This document shows, piece by piece, positions 23,426 through 32,603 of a stretch of DNA of 40,406 nucleotides. Made by a program: the position numbers and the translations under genes. Position 1 is the stretch's first letter; each line of letters starts with the position of its first letter. The stretch is from UBA2227 sp036677505 (GTDB taxonomy: Bacteria > Bacillota_I > Bacilli_A > Erysipelotrichales > Erysipelotrichaceae). Location: positions 1 through 40,406 of the forward strand of contig JAVBWK010000022.1 of NCBI GenBank assembly GCA_036677505.1, read 5' to 3'. Below the pieces are notes generated by a model. The model was not told where the DNA came from and did not search any database. It was given only the letters and a program-made list of their open reading frames with translations.

Positions 23426-24140
23426 TCGAGTTGAAGCATTAATTTTGCGCATAGATTCGTACAAGGAATCTGACGGACTGTTACAGATACTTTCGAAAGA
23501 ATATGGAAAAATGACGGTGCTGGCCAAAGGTATCATGAAGGGCAGCAGTAAAAACGCGCATGCGGTCCAGCCGGTCACACATTGCAATATGATCGTCGAT
23601 GTTAAAGAATCGATTTCTTTATTGCATACAGCTACAATTATAGATTATTTCCGGCCCATCAAAGAAGATATCCATAAACTGGCGGTTGCCTCGCTGATTG
23701 GTGAGATCGCTTCGCAAATCGCGGTGTCCGGCCAGCCGGATGACTTCCTTTTTGAAACGACCAGGGAGAGCTATGTTGCGTTGGCTTTGTATCCGCATTT
23801 GCTGATCGGATGTATGTACATTTCCCTGATTTTGAGGGAAATGGGTATTTCACCGATGGTTGACGGGTGCGTCGTGTGTGATGATCCGAAAGTCAGCGGC
23901 ATCTCTGTTTCTGAAGGGGGATTCGTCTGCCAGCGATGCAGTAAAAATGTATCGGTTCATATTTATGATTCGACATTTTACCGATTGTTTCGATATATCA
24001 TCAAAGCAGATCTTAAACATCTCAAAACGTTGTCCGAACATGGGGAGTGTTCAATGAAAATGCTTTCTGTGTTTGTTGATTTTTTCAAGGAATATACATC
24101 AATTCCGTTGAAAAGCTGGGAATTTTTGCGCAAATTGTAA
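23418..24140 (+). CDS. recO: DNA repair protein RecO
   Basis: This recombination mediator helps RecR load RecA on SSB-coated DNA. The 240-residue protein has an N-terminal OB fold (about 1-80, RVEALILRIDSYKESDGLL) and a C-terminal helical domain carrying a four-cysteine zinc site (Cys151, Cys154, Cys171, Cys174). It overlaps era by 8 bp and ends the operon. No terminator is evident; the glyS -10 element begins at the very next base after the stop. Confidence 0.94.
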   Translation: MNDRVEALILRIDSYKESDGLLQILSKEYGKMTVLAKGIMKGSSKNAHAVQPVTHCNMIVDVKESISLLHTATIIDYFRPIKEDIHKLAVASLIGEIASQIAVSGQPDDFLFETTRESYVALALYPHLLIGCMYISLILREMGISPMVDGCVVCDDPKVSGISVSEGGFVCQRCSKNVSVHIYDSTFYRLFRYIIKADLKHLKTLSEHGECSMKMLSVFVDFFKEYTSIPLKSWEFLRKL

Positions 24141-24146
24141 TATAAT
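24141..24146 (+). promoter_or_regulatory. -10 element for glyS-dnaG-rpoD-trmK
   Basis: A perfect TATAAT directly follows the recO stop, 32 bp before the glyS start. No good -35 is found 16-18 bp upstream, so this is a tentative promoter. The short leader leaves no room for a T-box. Confidence 0.4.
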
Positions 24147-24178
24147 AGATTAGTTAAATGAGAAAATGTGAGGTAATT

Positions 24179-25555
24179 ATGTCCAAGCAAGAATTTGAAA
24201 AAATTGTAAATCATATCAAAGGTTCCGGTTTCGTCTTTCAGGGATCCGAAATTTACGGCGGATTAGCCAATACCTGGGATTACGGACCTTTAGGTGTAGA
24301 GCTGAAAGAAAACATCAAAAAAGCGTGGTGGAACAAATTTATTCAGTCCCATCCCAATAATGTCGGTATCCAATCGGCAATACTGATGAATCCTCAGGTA
24401 TGGCAGGCCAGCGGGCACTTAAGTACATTCAGCGATCCGCTGATGGATTGTAAATCTTGTAAAACGCGTCATCGTGCCGATAAACTGATCGAGGAGTTTA
24501 CCAAGGGTGAAGTCCATGCATCCGTGCTCAACAATCAGCAAATGAAAGAAGTGATTATCGAACGGAAGATCCCATGTCCCAATTGCGGAAGTCACGATTT
24601 TACGGATATTCGTCAGTTCAACCTGATGTTCAAGACTTTTCAGGGAGTATTGGAGGATGCCAGTTCGACGATTTATCTGCGACCCGAAACTGCACAGGGC
24701 ATGTTCGTCAATTTCAAAAATGTTCAGCGTTCCATGCGAAAGAAAATTCCCTTCGGAATCGGACAGATCGGTAAGTCTTTCAGAAATGAAATCACGCCGG
24801 GAAATTTTATCTTCAGGACCCGGGAGTTTGAACAGATGGAGTTAGAGTTTTTCTGTAAACCCGGCGAAGATTTGACTTGGTATGCATACTGGCAAAAATT
24901 TTGTATGGACTGGCTGATTGCTTTGGGGTTAAAAGCTGAGAATCTGCGTATCCGTGAGCACGATGCCGAAGAACTTTCGCACTATTCGGTGGCCACCTCG
25001 GATATTGAATATCTGTATCCATGGGGATGGGACGAACTTTGGGGAATTGCTGACCGTACAGATTTCGACCTTACCCAACATATGAATCATTCAAAGCAGA
25101 GCATGGAATACTTTGATCCCAATACCAATGAAAAATATATTCCTTTCTGTGTCGAGCCGGCTGTAGGAGTCGAGCGGTTGCTTCTCGCTTTTGTTTGCGA
25201 CAGTTATAAAGAAGAGAACATCAATGAAAACGACATTCGGCTTGTGCTTTCATTAAGTCCGGCTTTAGCACCGGTCAAAATCGCGATACTGCCTTTGTCC
25301 AACAAACTGTCAGCTAAAGCAACCGAGGTTTATCAGAAGCTGGCTTCTAAGTTTGTATGTGATTATGATGAATCCGGCAGTATCGGTAAGCGATATCGCC
25401 GTCAGGACGCCATTGGCACGCCTTTCTGTGTCACGATCGATTTTGATACATTGCAGGATGAAAGTGTCACGATCCGTTATCGGGATTCCATGGAACAAAA
25501 GCGGGTATTGATTGCGGATATAGAAAAGGAAGTTACTCCTTATCTTGAATTTTAA
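24179..25555 (+). CDS. glyS: Glycine--tRNA ligase (single-chain, dimeric type)
   Basis: This class II aminoacyl-tRNA synthetase charges tRNA-Gly. At 458 residues it is the homodimeric alpha2 form, not the alpha/beta GlyQ/GlyS form. Signatures are SGFVFQGSEIYGGLANTWDY, two CxxC pairs of a zinc-like insertion (DCKSCK and PCPNCG), RPETAQGMFVNF, FRNEITPGNFIFRTREFEQ (motif 2), VEPAVGVERLLLAF (motif 3) and a C-terminal anticodon-binding domain. ATG 24179 is chosen for its GAGGTAATT site; the ATG at 24158 lacks one. It heads the operon with dnaG and rpoD. Confidence 0.96.
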   Translation: MSKQEFEKIVNHIKGSGFVFQGSEIYGGLANTWDYGPLGVELKENIKKAWWNKFIQSHPNNVGIQSAILMNPQVWQASGHLSTFSDPLMDCKSCKTRHRADKLIEEFTKGEVHASVLNNQQMKEVIIERKIPCPNCGSHDFTDIRQFNLMFKTFQGVLEDASSTIYLRPETAQGMFVNFKNVQRSMRKKIPFGIGQIGKSFRNEITPGNFIFRTREFEQMELEFFCKPGEDLTWYAYWQKFCMDWLIALGLKAENLRIREHDAEELSHYSVATSDIEYLYPWGWDELWGIADRTDFDLTQHMNHSKQSMEYFDPNTNEKYIPFCVEPAVGVERLLLAFVCDSYKEENINENDIRLVLSLSPALAPVKIAILPLSNKLSAKATEVYQKLASKFVCDYDESGSIGKRYRRQDAIGTPFCVTIDFDTLQDESVTIRYRDSMEQKRVLIADIEKEVTPYLEF

Positions 25556-25567
25556 GCAGGTGATTGC

Positions 25568-27331
25568 ATGCGCCGTCTGAGCGATCAGGAAATTACAGAT
25601 ATTCGTTCGAAAGCAGATATTGGTGAAGTTATCAGTCAGTATCTGCCTTTGACGCGACGCGGAAGAAATCTCTGGGCAGTCTGTCCCTTTCATGATGACC
25701 ACGATCCATCTTTGTCTATCTCAAAAGACAAGCAGATTTACAAGTGTTTCGTCTGTGGAGCGGGTGGCAATGTTTTTACTTTCGTGCAGAATATCGAGAA
25801 AATCAGTTTTTTGCAGGCTGTAGTAAAAGTTGCCAAGAGCGTTGGCATCGAAATTGAGGATGCGCTTGCTCCTGCAGCAGTCGTCGATCCTCACAGGCAG
25901 GCACTGATGCAAGTCTTGAAGGAATCGATTAATTTTTTTAAGTATCAGCTAAATGCTGCAGATGGGCTGATGATCAAAGATTACCTTTCAAAACGGGGAA
26001 TAAGTGATTCGCTGATCGATAAGTTTGAAATCGGATATAATCCGGGCGGAGATCAGTGCAGCCGGTTTCTGATGGCTAAAGGCTATATGCCGGCAGACAT
26101 CGTTGCGGCCAATGTTGCACGTGTCAGCGGCAGCCAGCTTAATGATGTTTTTACCAATCGCATCGTTTTCCCGATTCATGATGAACAGGGAAGTCCGCTT
26201 GGTTTTACGGCAAGGACCGTTCTTGCTGATGAATCAGCGAAATATATCAACACCACTGAGACAGAGTTGTATACCAAAGGCTTGGTTTTGTACAATTATC
26301 ATCGGGCTCTTTCTGAAGTCAAGAAATCAGAATTCGTCATCATTGCCGAAGGGGTAACCGATGTTATAGCTTTTTATCGGGCTAATATAAAGAATGTCAT
26401 TGCAACATTAGGTACCGCCGCAACCCCAGAGCAGGTACGGAAAATCCGGCAGATGCATTGGCACATCGTCATTGGTTATGATGGTGACTCGGCCGGTCAG
26501 AAAGCCGCTTTCAGACTGGGAGATATGCTGATTAAGGCCAATTGCACGGTCGAGGTACTCAACTATAAAGTTCCAATGGATCCTGATGACATCATCAATA
26601 CTTATGGTGAACAGCACCTGATGCAAATCGTTGAAAACCGAATTTCGTGGATGGATTTTCTACTGGAATATTCTCAATCCCTATACCAACTAGATAATTA
26701 CAATCAGAAGAAGCAATATGTTCTGGCCATGGGATCACAAATCAAAAATTTGCGTGATGAACTCGATAAGAAGCATTTCACGGAGCGTCTGGCCTCGATC
26801 TCAGGTTATAAGTTTGAGGATCTCTGGTCGATCGTTACTCAAAATGCCAAACCGGAGAAGAAATTCGATGTGATTTCGGATAGTAAGCCAAAGGCGGAAT
26901 GTTCAAAAGCAGAGTGTGAAATCTGTGCTCAGATGATGATATCAAAGGAAGCAGCCATTCGGTTTCGGGATGAATTGGGATACTTATCTTCGCCTATGGC
27001 CAATCGTTGTGCTATATTAATCATAGATACCTATCGAACCCAAGACGAAATCATCTTGGCGGATTTACTGACAAAAGCATCAGATCCGCTTCTCGCTGAT
27101 TTTATCTTATGGCTGTCGGATTGGCCACTTTTTCCAAAAGAGGCGAATCCCGATTCTTTGACTGAAGCGATGATCAAAGTTCGGATCGATGTATATGAAT
27201 CCAAAATCAAGAAGTTTAAACAAGAATCAGCTCAATTGATCGATGCAACTAAGAAAGCTGAGTTAGCCAATAAGATCATTGAAGCACAAAGGGAAATAAC
27301 CGCCTTGAAAAGGGGCAAGAAGGAGGATTGA
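25568..27331 (+). CDS. dnaG: DNA primase
   Basis: This enzyme makes RNA primers at the replication fork. The 587-residue protein has the CHC2-type zinc ribbon (Cys39, His42, Cys60, Cys63), then the TOPRIM catalytic domain with IIAEGVTDV (Glu261) and YDGDSAG (Asp305, Asp307). A C-terminal helicase-interacting region follows, starting around residue 450 (CAQMMISKEAAIRF). A small cysteine-containing linker (AECSKAECEIC) precedes that region. AGCAGGTGATT lies before the ATG, 12 bp after glyS, and rpoD starts 1 bp after its stop: the classic macromolecular synthesis operon order. Confidence 0.97.
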   Translation: MRRLSDQEITDIRSKADIGEVISQYLPLTRRGRNLWAVCPFHDDHDPSLSISKDKQIYKCFVCGAGGNVFTFVQNIEKISFLQAVVKVAKSVGIEIEDALAPAAVVDPHRQALMQVLKESINFFKYQLNAADGLMIKDYLSKRGISDSLIDKFEIGYNPGGDQCSRFLMAKGYMPADIVAANVARVSGSQLNDVFTNRIVFPIHDEQGSPLGFTARTVLADESAKYINTTETELYTKGLVLYNYHRALSEVKKSEFVIIAEGVTDVIAFYRANIKNVIATLGTAATPEQVRKIRQMHWHIVIGYDGDSAGQKAAFRLGDMLIKANCTVEVLNYKVPMDPDDIINTYGEQHLMQIVENRISWMDFLLEYSQSLYQLDNYNQKKQYVLAMGSQIKNLRDELDKKHFTERLASISGYKFEDLWSIVTQNAKPEKKFDVISDSKPKAECSKAECEICAQMMISKEAAIRFRDELGYLSSPMANRCAILIIDTYRTQDEIILADLLTKASDPLLADFILWLSDWPLFPKEANPDSLTEAMIKVRIDVYESKIKKFKQESAQLIDATKKAELANKIIEAQREITALKRGKKED

Positions 27332-27332
27332 C

Positions 27333-28685
27333 ATGGCTGTGATAAAATCGTTGGATGATCTGAAAAAGGAATTTGTTGAGAAAAATCAGAAAGGTCTTAA
27401 GATTTATGAGAGTGAAGTCATGGATTCGATCGATCATCTGGAAATGGACGACGACGAGATAACGGCTCTGAGGGAGTGGTTTGATACGGCATCGATCCCT
27501 CTGTTTGCTGATGAGGACTTTGATGAACCGACCGACATGACGGTTGAAAACTCCGAATCATCGATTTTAGAGGATGATTTGGATTTTCTGACTGACGACT
27601 CGGTTGAAGTCGAGGAAATTAATATCGTTGACTTGGAACAATATGACGCTCAGTTCGGTAACGGTCCGAATATTAAGATCAATGATCCGGTAAAAATGTA
27701 TCTGAAAGAAATCGGGCGTGTCAATTTGCTGAATCCCGACGACGAACCGGAGATCGCTCGGCGGATCAAAGACGGTATGGATGCTGCCCGGCAGCTTGAA
27801 AAGATGTATCATGAGTATTATCCGCGAGTACGCAAACCGGATGGTGAGTATGAGCGAGTGGATATTGATAAAATCAAGAATACATTGCTGACGACGACAA
27901 AAGATGAAGAGTTGGCGAAAGTACGTCACTATATCGGTATTCAGCTAGATGGTGATGATTCTAAGCGAGTACTGATTTCAGCGAACTTGCGTCTGGTCGT
28001 CAGCATAGCCAAAAAATATGTCGGACGCGGCATGCTGTTTCTGGACCTGATTCAGGAAGGCAACATGGGGTTGGTAAAGGCAGTAGAGAAATTCGATCAC
28101 ACCAAGGGTTTCAAATTCTCAACTTATGCGACATGGTGGATCCGTCAGGCAATCACCAGAGCCATTGCCGATCAGGCAAGGACGATCCGTATCCCTGTAC
28201 ATATGGTTGAAACGATCAACAAATTGACCCGCGTGCAAAGACAGTTGGTTCAGGATTTGGGCCGTGATCCCTCAGCCGAGGAAATTGCTGCTAAAATGGA
28301 TAATATAACACCGGAGAAAGTACGTGAAATCCAGAAAATCGCACTTGAACCTGTCTCTTTGGAAACACCGATCGGTGAAGAAGATGATTCGCATCTGGGT
28401 GATTTTATTGAAGACAAAGATGCATTGTCACCGGATGAGTTTGCGAATAATCAACTGCTGAAAGATGAAATCAATCTGGTTTTACAAGGTCTGACCGAGC
28501 GGGAAGAGAAGGTTCTGCGCTTGCGCTTTGGATTATATGACGGTCGTACCCGTACGTTGGAAGAAGTAGGAAAAGAGTTCAATGTCACGCGTGAGCGTAT
28601 CCGTCAGATCGAAGCTAAAGCATTACGGAAACTCAAACATCCTACCCGTTCGAAACGTCTGAAAGACTTCGTTGACAAAGGCTGA
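27333..28685 (+). CDS. rpoD: RNA polymerase primary sigma factor (SigA)
   Basis: This is the housekeeping sigma factor. The 450-residue protein has an acidic region 1.1 (about 1-110), region 1.2 (DPVKMYLKEIGRVNLL), regions 2.1-2.4 (ANLRLVVSIAKKYVGRGM to TYATWWIRQAITRAIADQ) for -10 recognition, region 3, and region 4.2 (LEEVGKEFNVTRERIRQIE) for -35 recognition. It is longer than Bacillus SigA (371 residues), partly because of about 50 extra charged residues (about 155-205) between regions 1.2 and 2.1. The ATG follows AAGGAGG, 1 bp after dnaG. The TATAAT/TTGACA-like promoters found in this window match its conserved DNA-contact regions. Confidence 0.97.
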   Translation: MAVIKSLDDLKKEFVEKNQKGLKIYESEVMDSIDHLEMDDDEITALREWFDTASIPLFADEDFDEPTDMTVENSESSILEDDLDFLTDDSVEVEEINIVDLEQYDAQFGNGPNIKINDPVKMYLKEIGRVNLLNPDDEPEIARRIKDGMDAARQLEKMYHEYYPRVRKPDGEYERVDIDKIKNTLLTTTKDEELAKVRHYIGIQLDGDDSKRVLISANLRLVVSIAKKYVGRGMLFLDLIQEGNMGLVKAVEKFDHTKGFKFSTYATWWIRQAITRAIADQARTIRIPVHMVETINKLTRVQRQLVQDLGRDPSAEEIAAKMDNITPEKVREIQKIALEPVSLETPIGEEDDSHLGDFIEDKDALSPDEFANNQLLKDEINLVLQGLTEREEKVLRLRFGLYDGRTRTLEEVGKEFNVTRERIRQIEAKALRKLKHPTRSKRLKDFVDKG

Positions 28686-28686
28686 T

Positions 28687-29349
28687 ATGCTTTCGTTGCG
28701 ACTGCGTTCGATACAGTCTTTGGTTGAACCGGATAAGATCGTGGCTGATATCGGTACCGATCATGCCTTACTGCCGGTTGAATTGGTGGTGAGTAAACAG
28801 ATAAAAAAGGCATATGCCATTGATAACAAAACCGGTCCTTTTCAAAGGGCACAACAATATGTCATAGAGAAAAATCTTGAGCACTGCGTAACCGTCTTGC
28901 TTGGTGACGGCTTGTCGGTAGTACCGGTTGATGCTGACTGTTGGATCATTGCCGGAATGGGATATGACACGGCAGCTTTGATTTTGAGTCAGAGAAGTTT
29001 GATCCCGGTCGGTCAGCAGGTCATCATTCAAGTCAACCACGGTGTTGACAGAATGAGAAAATATCTAAGTGACCACGGATGGCAGATCATCGATGAGATG
29101 ATCATATATGAAGATCATTTCTATCAGATCATCAAGGCTGAAAAGATAAAAACTGTTACACGGTTGAAACCTGAGGATATTACTTTCGGTCCGATTTTGC
29201 GAAAAGAAAAAAATCCCGTGTTTGTGGAATATTGGTTGGTTCAAAAAGAAAAACTTCAGAAAATCGTTGTTCAGCTTGATCGAAAAAATAAAAGAGCATT
29301 GGAACTTTCAAAACAAATCAGTGCGATACAGCACATAATAAACGGGTGA
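28687..29349 (+). CDS. trmK: tRNA (adenine22-N1)-methyltransferase
   Basis: This SAM-dependent methyltransferase is predicted to form m1A22 in tRNA. The 220-residue protein shows ADIGTDHALLPVELV (SAM-binding motif I), AYAIDNKTGPFQRA and IIAGMGYDT, then a C-terminal coiled-coil-like helix rich in Lys. The ATG at 28687 begins 1 bp after the rpoD stop and gives the family N-terminus (LSLRLRSIQSLV). The ribosome site AAAGGCTGAT is weak, suggesting coupling to rpoD translation. The shared terminator encloses its stop codon. Position after sigA is conserved in Firmicutes. Confidence 0.92.
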   Translation: MLSLRLRSIQSLVEPDKIVADIGTDHALLPVELVVSKQIKKAYAIDNKTGPFQRAQQYVIEKNLEHCVTVLLGDGLSVVPVDADCWIIAGMGYDTAALILSQRSLIPVGQQVIIQVNHGVDRMRKYLSDHGWQIIDEMIIYEDHFYQIIKAEKIKTVTRLKPEDITFGPILRKEKNPVFVEYWLVQKEKLQKIVVQLDRKNKRALELSKQISAIQHIING

Positions 29350-29363
29350 AACGCCCGTTTATT
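29337..29363. terminator. Shared terminator hairpin of trmK and ispH
   Basis: AATAAACGGG (29337-29346) and CCCGTTTATT (29354-29363) pair perfectly over 10 bp with a 7-base loop. The trmK stop (29347-29349) lies in the loop and the ispH stop (29359-29361) in the stem, so one palindrome serves both convergent genes. T-tracts are short on both sides. Confidence 0.75.
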
Positions 29364-30273
29364 CATCCAAGCAAGTGAATATGTCAACTTTCGGTAATTC
29401 AGTCGGATTCTGAAAATCATATGACTTTAAGTAACTGATAACCTGCTGAGTCAGTTTTGCAGGGGTAGAAGCTCCGGCAGTCACAGCAACGCGCATGTCC
29501 TCTCTTAATATGGATGTATCGAGTTCTTCGATGCTTTGGATTTGGCACACAGTTTTTATTCCATGTTGATCAGCGATTTTTGCTAACATGCGGGTGTTGT
29601 TGGAACTGGGGTCACCAACGACGATCAGTGCATCGGCATGCTTGATTTTTTCAATGGCTTGCTGACGCAAACGGGTTGCCGAGCAAATTTCGTTGGCAAT
29701 CTGAGCATCAGGATATTGTTTTAGTATCTCATTTATGATATGCTCAATGTCGTTTTTGCTCATAGTTGTCTGATTGGTAACAAAGATTTCCTTCTCTTGA
29801 TATAGAGTGGGAATATCCTGTGCGCTTTCAATCAGAAAGATATTTGTGAAGCTGTCAATGACTGCCTGAGATTCCGGATGTCCGGCTTTACCAATGTAAA
29901 ATATGGTTTGATTCATGGCATGTGCTGATTCAATCAGTGACTGTGTGTTCATTACGTCTTCACATGTCGCATCTGCAATTATCAGATTGCGTCGGGCGGC
30001 TTCTTCACGTATTTTAGCGCTGACACCGTGGGCTGTGAATATCACGATGCCTTCATCGATGGTGTCAAGCAGTTCAAGGCGGGACGCTTTCGGATCATCT
30101 GCCGTATGGATTCCCATTGCATAAAGGGCATCACGGACAAACCGGTTATGAACCAATTGTCCCAGTATCGTAACTTTTACCCCCGGATTTTCTTTAGCTG
30201 TCTTCTTTGCCAGCCGGATTGCCTGATAGACACCTTTACAAAATCCTCTGGGAGCAATCGGGATTACTTCCAT
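29359..30273 (-). CDS. ispH: 4-hydroxy-3-methylbut-2-enyl diphosphate reductase
   Basis: This iron-sulfur enzyme is the last step of the MEP pathway, producing IPP and DMAPP from HMBPP. The 304-residue protein has the three cluster cysteines Cys12 (RGFCKGV), Cys104 (DATCEDV) and Cys197 (EICSAT), substrate histidines in LVHN and TAHG, and the proton-donor Glu134 in GHPES. The usual Pro after Cys104 is replaced by Glu, a small departure. The ribosome site GGAGGTG is strong. It is monocistronic, convergent with trmK and divergent from cshB. Confidence 0.96.
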   Translation of the reverse strand: MEVIPIAPRGFCKGVYQAIRLAKKTAKENPGVKVTILGQLVHNRFVRDALYAMGIHTADDPKASRLELLDTIDEGIVIFTAHGVSAKIREEAARRNLIIADATCEDVMNTQSLIESAHAMNQTIFYIGKAGHPESQAVIDSFTNIFLIESAQDIPTLYQEKEIFVTNQTTMSKNDIEHIINEILKQYPDAQIANEICSATRLRQQAIEKIKHADALIVVGDPSSNNTRMLAKIADQHGIKTVCQIQSIEELDTSILREDMRVAVTAGASTPAKLTQQVISYLKSYDFQNPTELPKVDIFTCLDE

Positions 30274-30307
30274 TTATTCACCTCCTGACTGTAGTTTATC
30301 ATATTTT

Positions 30308-30336
30308 TTGTATTAAGAGCGTATTCAGATTATAAT
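30308..30336 (+). promoter_or_regulatory. Promoter for cshB-nfo
   Basis: TTGTAT (30308-30313) and a perfect TATAAT (30331-30336) are 17 bp apart, 18 bp upstream of the cshB start in the intergenic space shared with divergent ispH. Confidence 0.6.
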
Positions 30337-30354
30337 TGAAATGAGGTATTAATT

Positions 30355-31707
30355 ATGAAACTTGAAGATTCCATGAAAAATTTACGATCAATGATGGATG
30401 TAAACGGATTTACAAAGTTAACTGATATACAGGCAGCCGTCATCCCATTAGTCAATAAAAGCAGGGATGTCATTGCTACATCTAAGACAGGAACAGGAAA
30501 AACCCATGCGTATCTTTTTCCGATTTTTGAGCGGTTAAATCCGGAGTATCCGCAGGTACAGGCTGTGATTACGGCACCTACCCGAGAACTTGCAACGCAG
30601 ATCTATCAGTTTGCATTGAAAATCAGCGAGCTGTTTCCTTCCATCCGAATTGAACTGTATACCGGAGGAAAAGACAGGGCCAGGGCTATTGCCAAACTGC
30701 ATACCCAACCGCATCTGGTCATTGGTACTCCCGGCCGGCTAAAGGATCTTTTTTTGGATCAGACAGCATTGCGATTGGATACCGCCGGAATTTTTGTGGT
30801 TGATGAAGCCGATATGACCTTAGAATATGGTTTTCTTGATGATATCGACATGATGGTGTCGCGTATGGGTAAAAAGGTTCAAATGCTGGTTTTCAGTGCA
30901 ACGATTCCGCAGGCACTGCGTCCCTTTTTGCGCAAATATCTTGTGCGACCGCAAACGGTTGCTATTGAGAGTGACGAAACTTTCAAACCGCGAGTGAATC
31001 ATGTTTTGATTCCTGCCAGACATCATGAATATGGGGATATGCTTCTGAAAATCATGCCTTTGTTTCAGCCGTATATCTGTCTGATTTTTGCCAATACGCG
31101 TGTAGAAGCAGCGCAAGTGGCTCAATTACTCAGGCAGAATGATGTTTCGGTCATCGAACTGCACGGTGATCTGACTCCGCGTCAGCGACGTCAGGCAATG
31201 ACTCAGATTGAAAGTAAAGAATACAAGTACATCGTTGCTACAGATATTGCATCGCGCGGTTTGGATATTTCGGAAGTGACTCACGTCGTTTCTTTAGGAT
31301 TTCCAAAGGAACTGGACTTCTTTGTCCATCGCAGCGGCCGTACCGGCAGAGCGGGTAAAGAGGGGACTTGTTTTACGATTTATAAGGATAGTGATGATGC
31401 GGCCATCCGACACTTTCAGAAACAGGGTATTTCATTCAGGCATATGTCGGTCAGAGGTGCTAAATGGAGTGAGTTAAAACCCTATGGTTTTAAACATTCG
31501 TTTAAGCGTTCTGAAACCGAGATTGCCATTGCTAAGATCGTCAGGCGTAAAGATGTAAAAGTCAAGCCGGGTTATAAGAAGAAAATGAGTGCCGAAATTG
31601 AAATGATCAAACGTAAGAAAAGACGTGAATTCATTCAGGGTGAGATCAAAAAACAGAAGAAGGAGAGAGCAAAAGCGAAGTCTTTGGCTCAAAAGGATCC
31701 GTTATGA
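30355..31707 (+). CDS. cshB: DEAD-box ATP-dependent RNA helicase (CshB-like)
   Basis: This 450-residue RNA helicase has two RecA-like domains. The motifs appear in order: Q-motif TDIQAAVIP, Walker A SKTGTGKT, PTRELATQ, TPGR, DEAD in VVDEADM, SAT, then VATDIASRGLD and HRSGRTGRAG. A strongly basic C-terminal tail (about 395-450, KKKMS..., IKRKKRRE, KKQKKERAKAK) is typical of RNA-binding tails. The CshB name rests on the conserved Firmicutes order with ispH nearby and nfo immediately downstream (4-bp overlap). CshB proteins act in cold adaptation, mRNA turnover or ribosome assembly. Confidence 0.92.
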   Translation: MKLEDSMKNLRSMMDVNGFTKLTDIQAAVIPLVNKSRDVIATSKTGTGKTHAYLFPIFERLNPEYPQVQAVITAPTRELATQIYQFALKISELFPSIRIELYTGGKDRARAIAKLHTQPHLVIGTPGRLKDLFLDQTALRLDTAGIFVVDEADMTLEYGFLDDIDMMVSRMGKKVQMLVFSATIPQALRPFLRKYLVRPQTVAIESDETFKPRVNHVLIPARHHEYGDMLLKIMPLFQPYICLIFANTRVEAAQVAQLLRQNDVSVIELHGDLTPRQRRQAMTQIESKEYKYIVATDIASRGLDISEVTHVVSLGFPKELDFFVHRSGRTGRAGKEGTCFTIYKDSDDAAIRHFQKQGISFRHMSVRGAKWSELKPYGFKHSFKRSETEIAIAKIVRRKDVKVKPGYKKKMSAEIEMIKRKKRREFIQGEIKKQKKERAKAKSLAQKDPL

Positions 31708-32570
31708 TCATCGGTTGTCATGTTTCTCTAAGCGCTCCCGAATATTATCTGGGATCTGTGAAAGAAGCATTATCATATGAAGCTAATGCTTTTATGATTT
31801 ACACGGGAGCTCCGCAGAATACGATCAGAAAAGATACTTCTTTTATGCTGATCGGTCAGGCGAATGAATTATTGAATAAGGCCGGGATACCCAGAGAGCA
31901 TGTGATTATACACGCACCGTACATCATCAATTTAGCGAATACCGTTAAGCCTGAAACCTTTGAACTGGCGGTTGATTTTTTAAAGAAAGAAATCGAACGG
32001 ACACGAAGTATCGGAGCAAAAGTCATTGTTTTGCATCCGGGTTCACATGTCAATGCCGGTGAAGATGTCGGTTTAAATCGGATTATTGAAGGTCTTAACT
32101 TAGCATTGAAAGACAATGATGACATTGAAATCGCTTTAGAAACCATGGCAGGAAAAGGAAGTGAACTCGGCTATTCTTTTGAGCAGCTTGCGACGATTAT
32201 GCGGTCGGTTGAAAAACCGCACCTGATTAAGATATGTATGGATACTTGTCATATGAGTGATGCGGGTTATGATGTTTTCGAGTTTGACCAGCTGTTGGAT
32301 CACTTTGATGAAGTCATCGGCTTACAGCATCTTCGGGTCGTTCATCTCAATGATTCAAAAAATGAGAATGGTGCGAGAAAAGACCGTCATGCCAATCTCG
32401 GTTATGGGCATTTGGGATTTGACTTCTTACATAAGGTTGCCACGCATTCGCGGTTGGCACATATACCCAAAATTCTTGAGACTCCTTATGTGGATGATAA
32501 TCCACCCTATAAAACTGAGATTCAAATGCTTCGCAGCGGTAAATTCACCGACTGGATTTCTTCAACATAA
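31704..32570 (+). CDS. nfo: Endonuclease IV (AP endonuclease)
   Basis: This trinuclear-zinc AP endonuclease cleaves 5' of abasic sites in base-excision repair. The 288-residue TIM-barrel protein shows ALETMAGKGSELG, DTCHMSDAGYD and HLNDSKNENGARKDRHANLG, which carry the metal-ligating Glu, Asp and His residues. Its ATG overlaps the cshB stop by 4 bp. The transcript ends in a strong hairpin shared with the convergent ispG. Confidence 0.96.
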   Translation: MIIGCHVSLSAPEYYLGSVKEALSYEANAFMIYTGAPQNTIRKDTSFMLIGQANELLNKAGIPREHVIIHAPYIINLANTVKPETFELAVDFLKKEIERTRSIGAKVIVLHPGSHVNAGEDVGLNRIIEGLNLALKDNDDIEIALETMAGKGSELGYSFEQLATIMRSVEKPHLIKICMDTCHMSDAGYDVFEFDQLLDHFDEVIGLQHLRVVHLNDSKNENGARKDRHANLGYGHLGFDFLHKVATHSRLAHIPKILETPYVDDNPPYKTEIQMLRSGKFTDWISST

Positions 32571-32603
32571 AAGAGTAATCAATATCATGATTACTCTTTT
32601 TTT
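32569..32603. terminator. Bidirectional terminator of nfo and ispG
   Basis: AAAAGAGTAATC (32569-32580) pairs perfectly with GATTACTCTTTT (32589-32600) around an 8-base loop. It is followed by T residues on the plus strand and by TTTT on the minus strand. The nfo stop overlaps the left arm and the ispG stop (32591-32593) lies in the right arm. Confidence 0.88.

Noticed and set aside
24141..24178. T-box riboswitch before glyS
   Set aside because: Only 38 bp separate recO from glyS; there is no room for a T-box leader and no specifier stem is seen.
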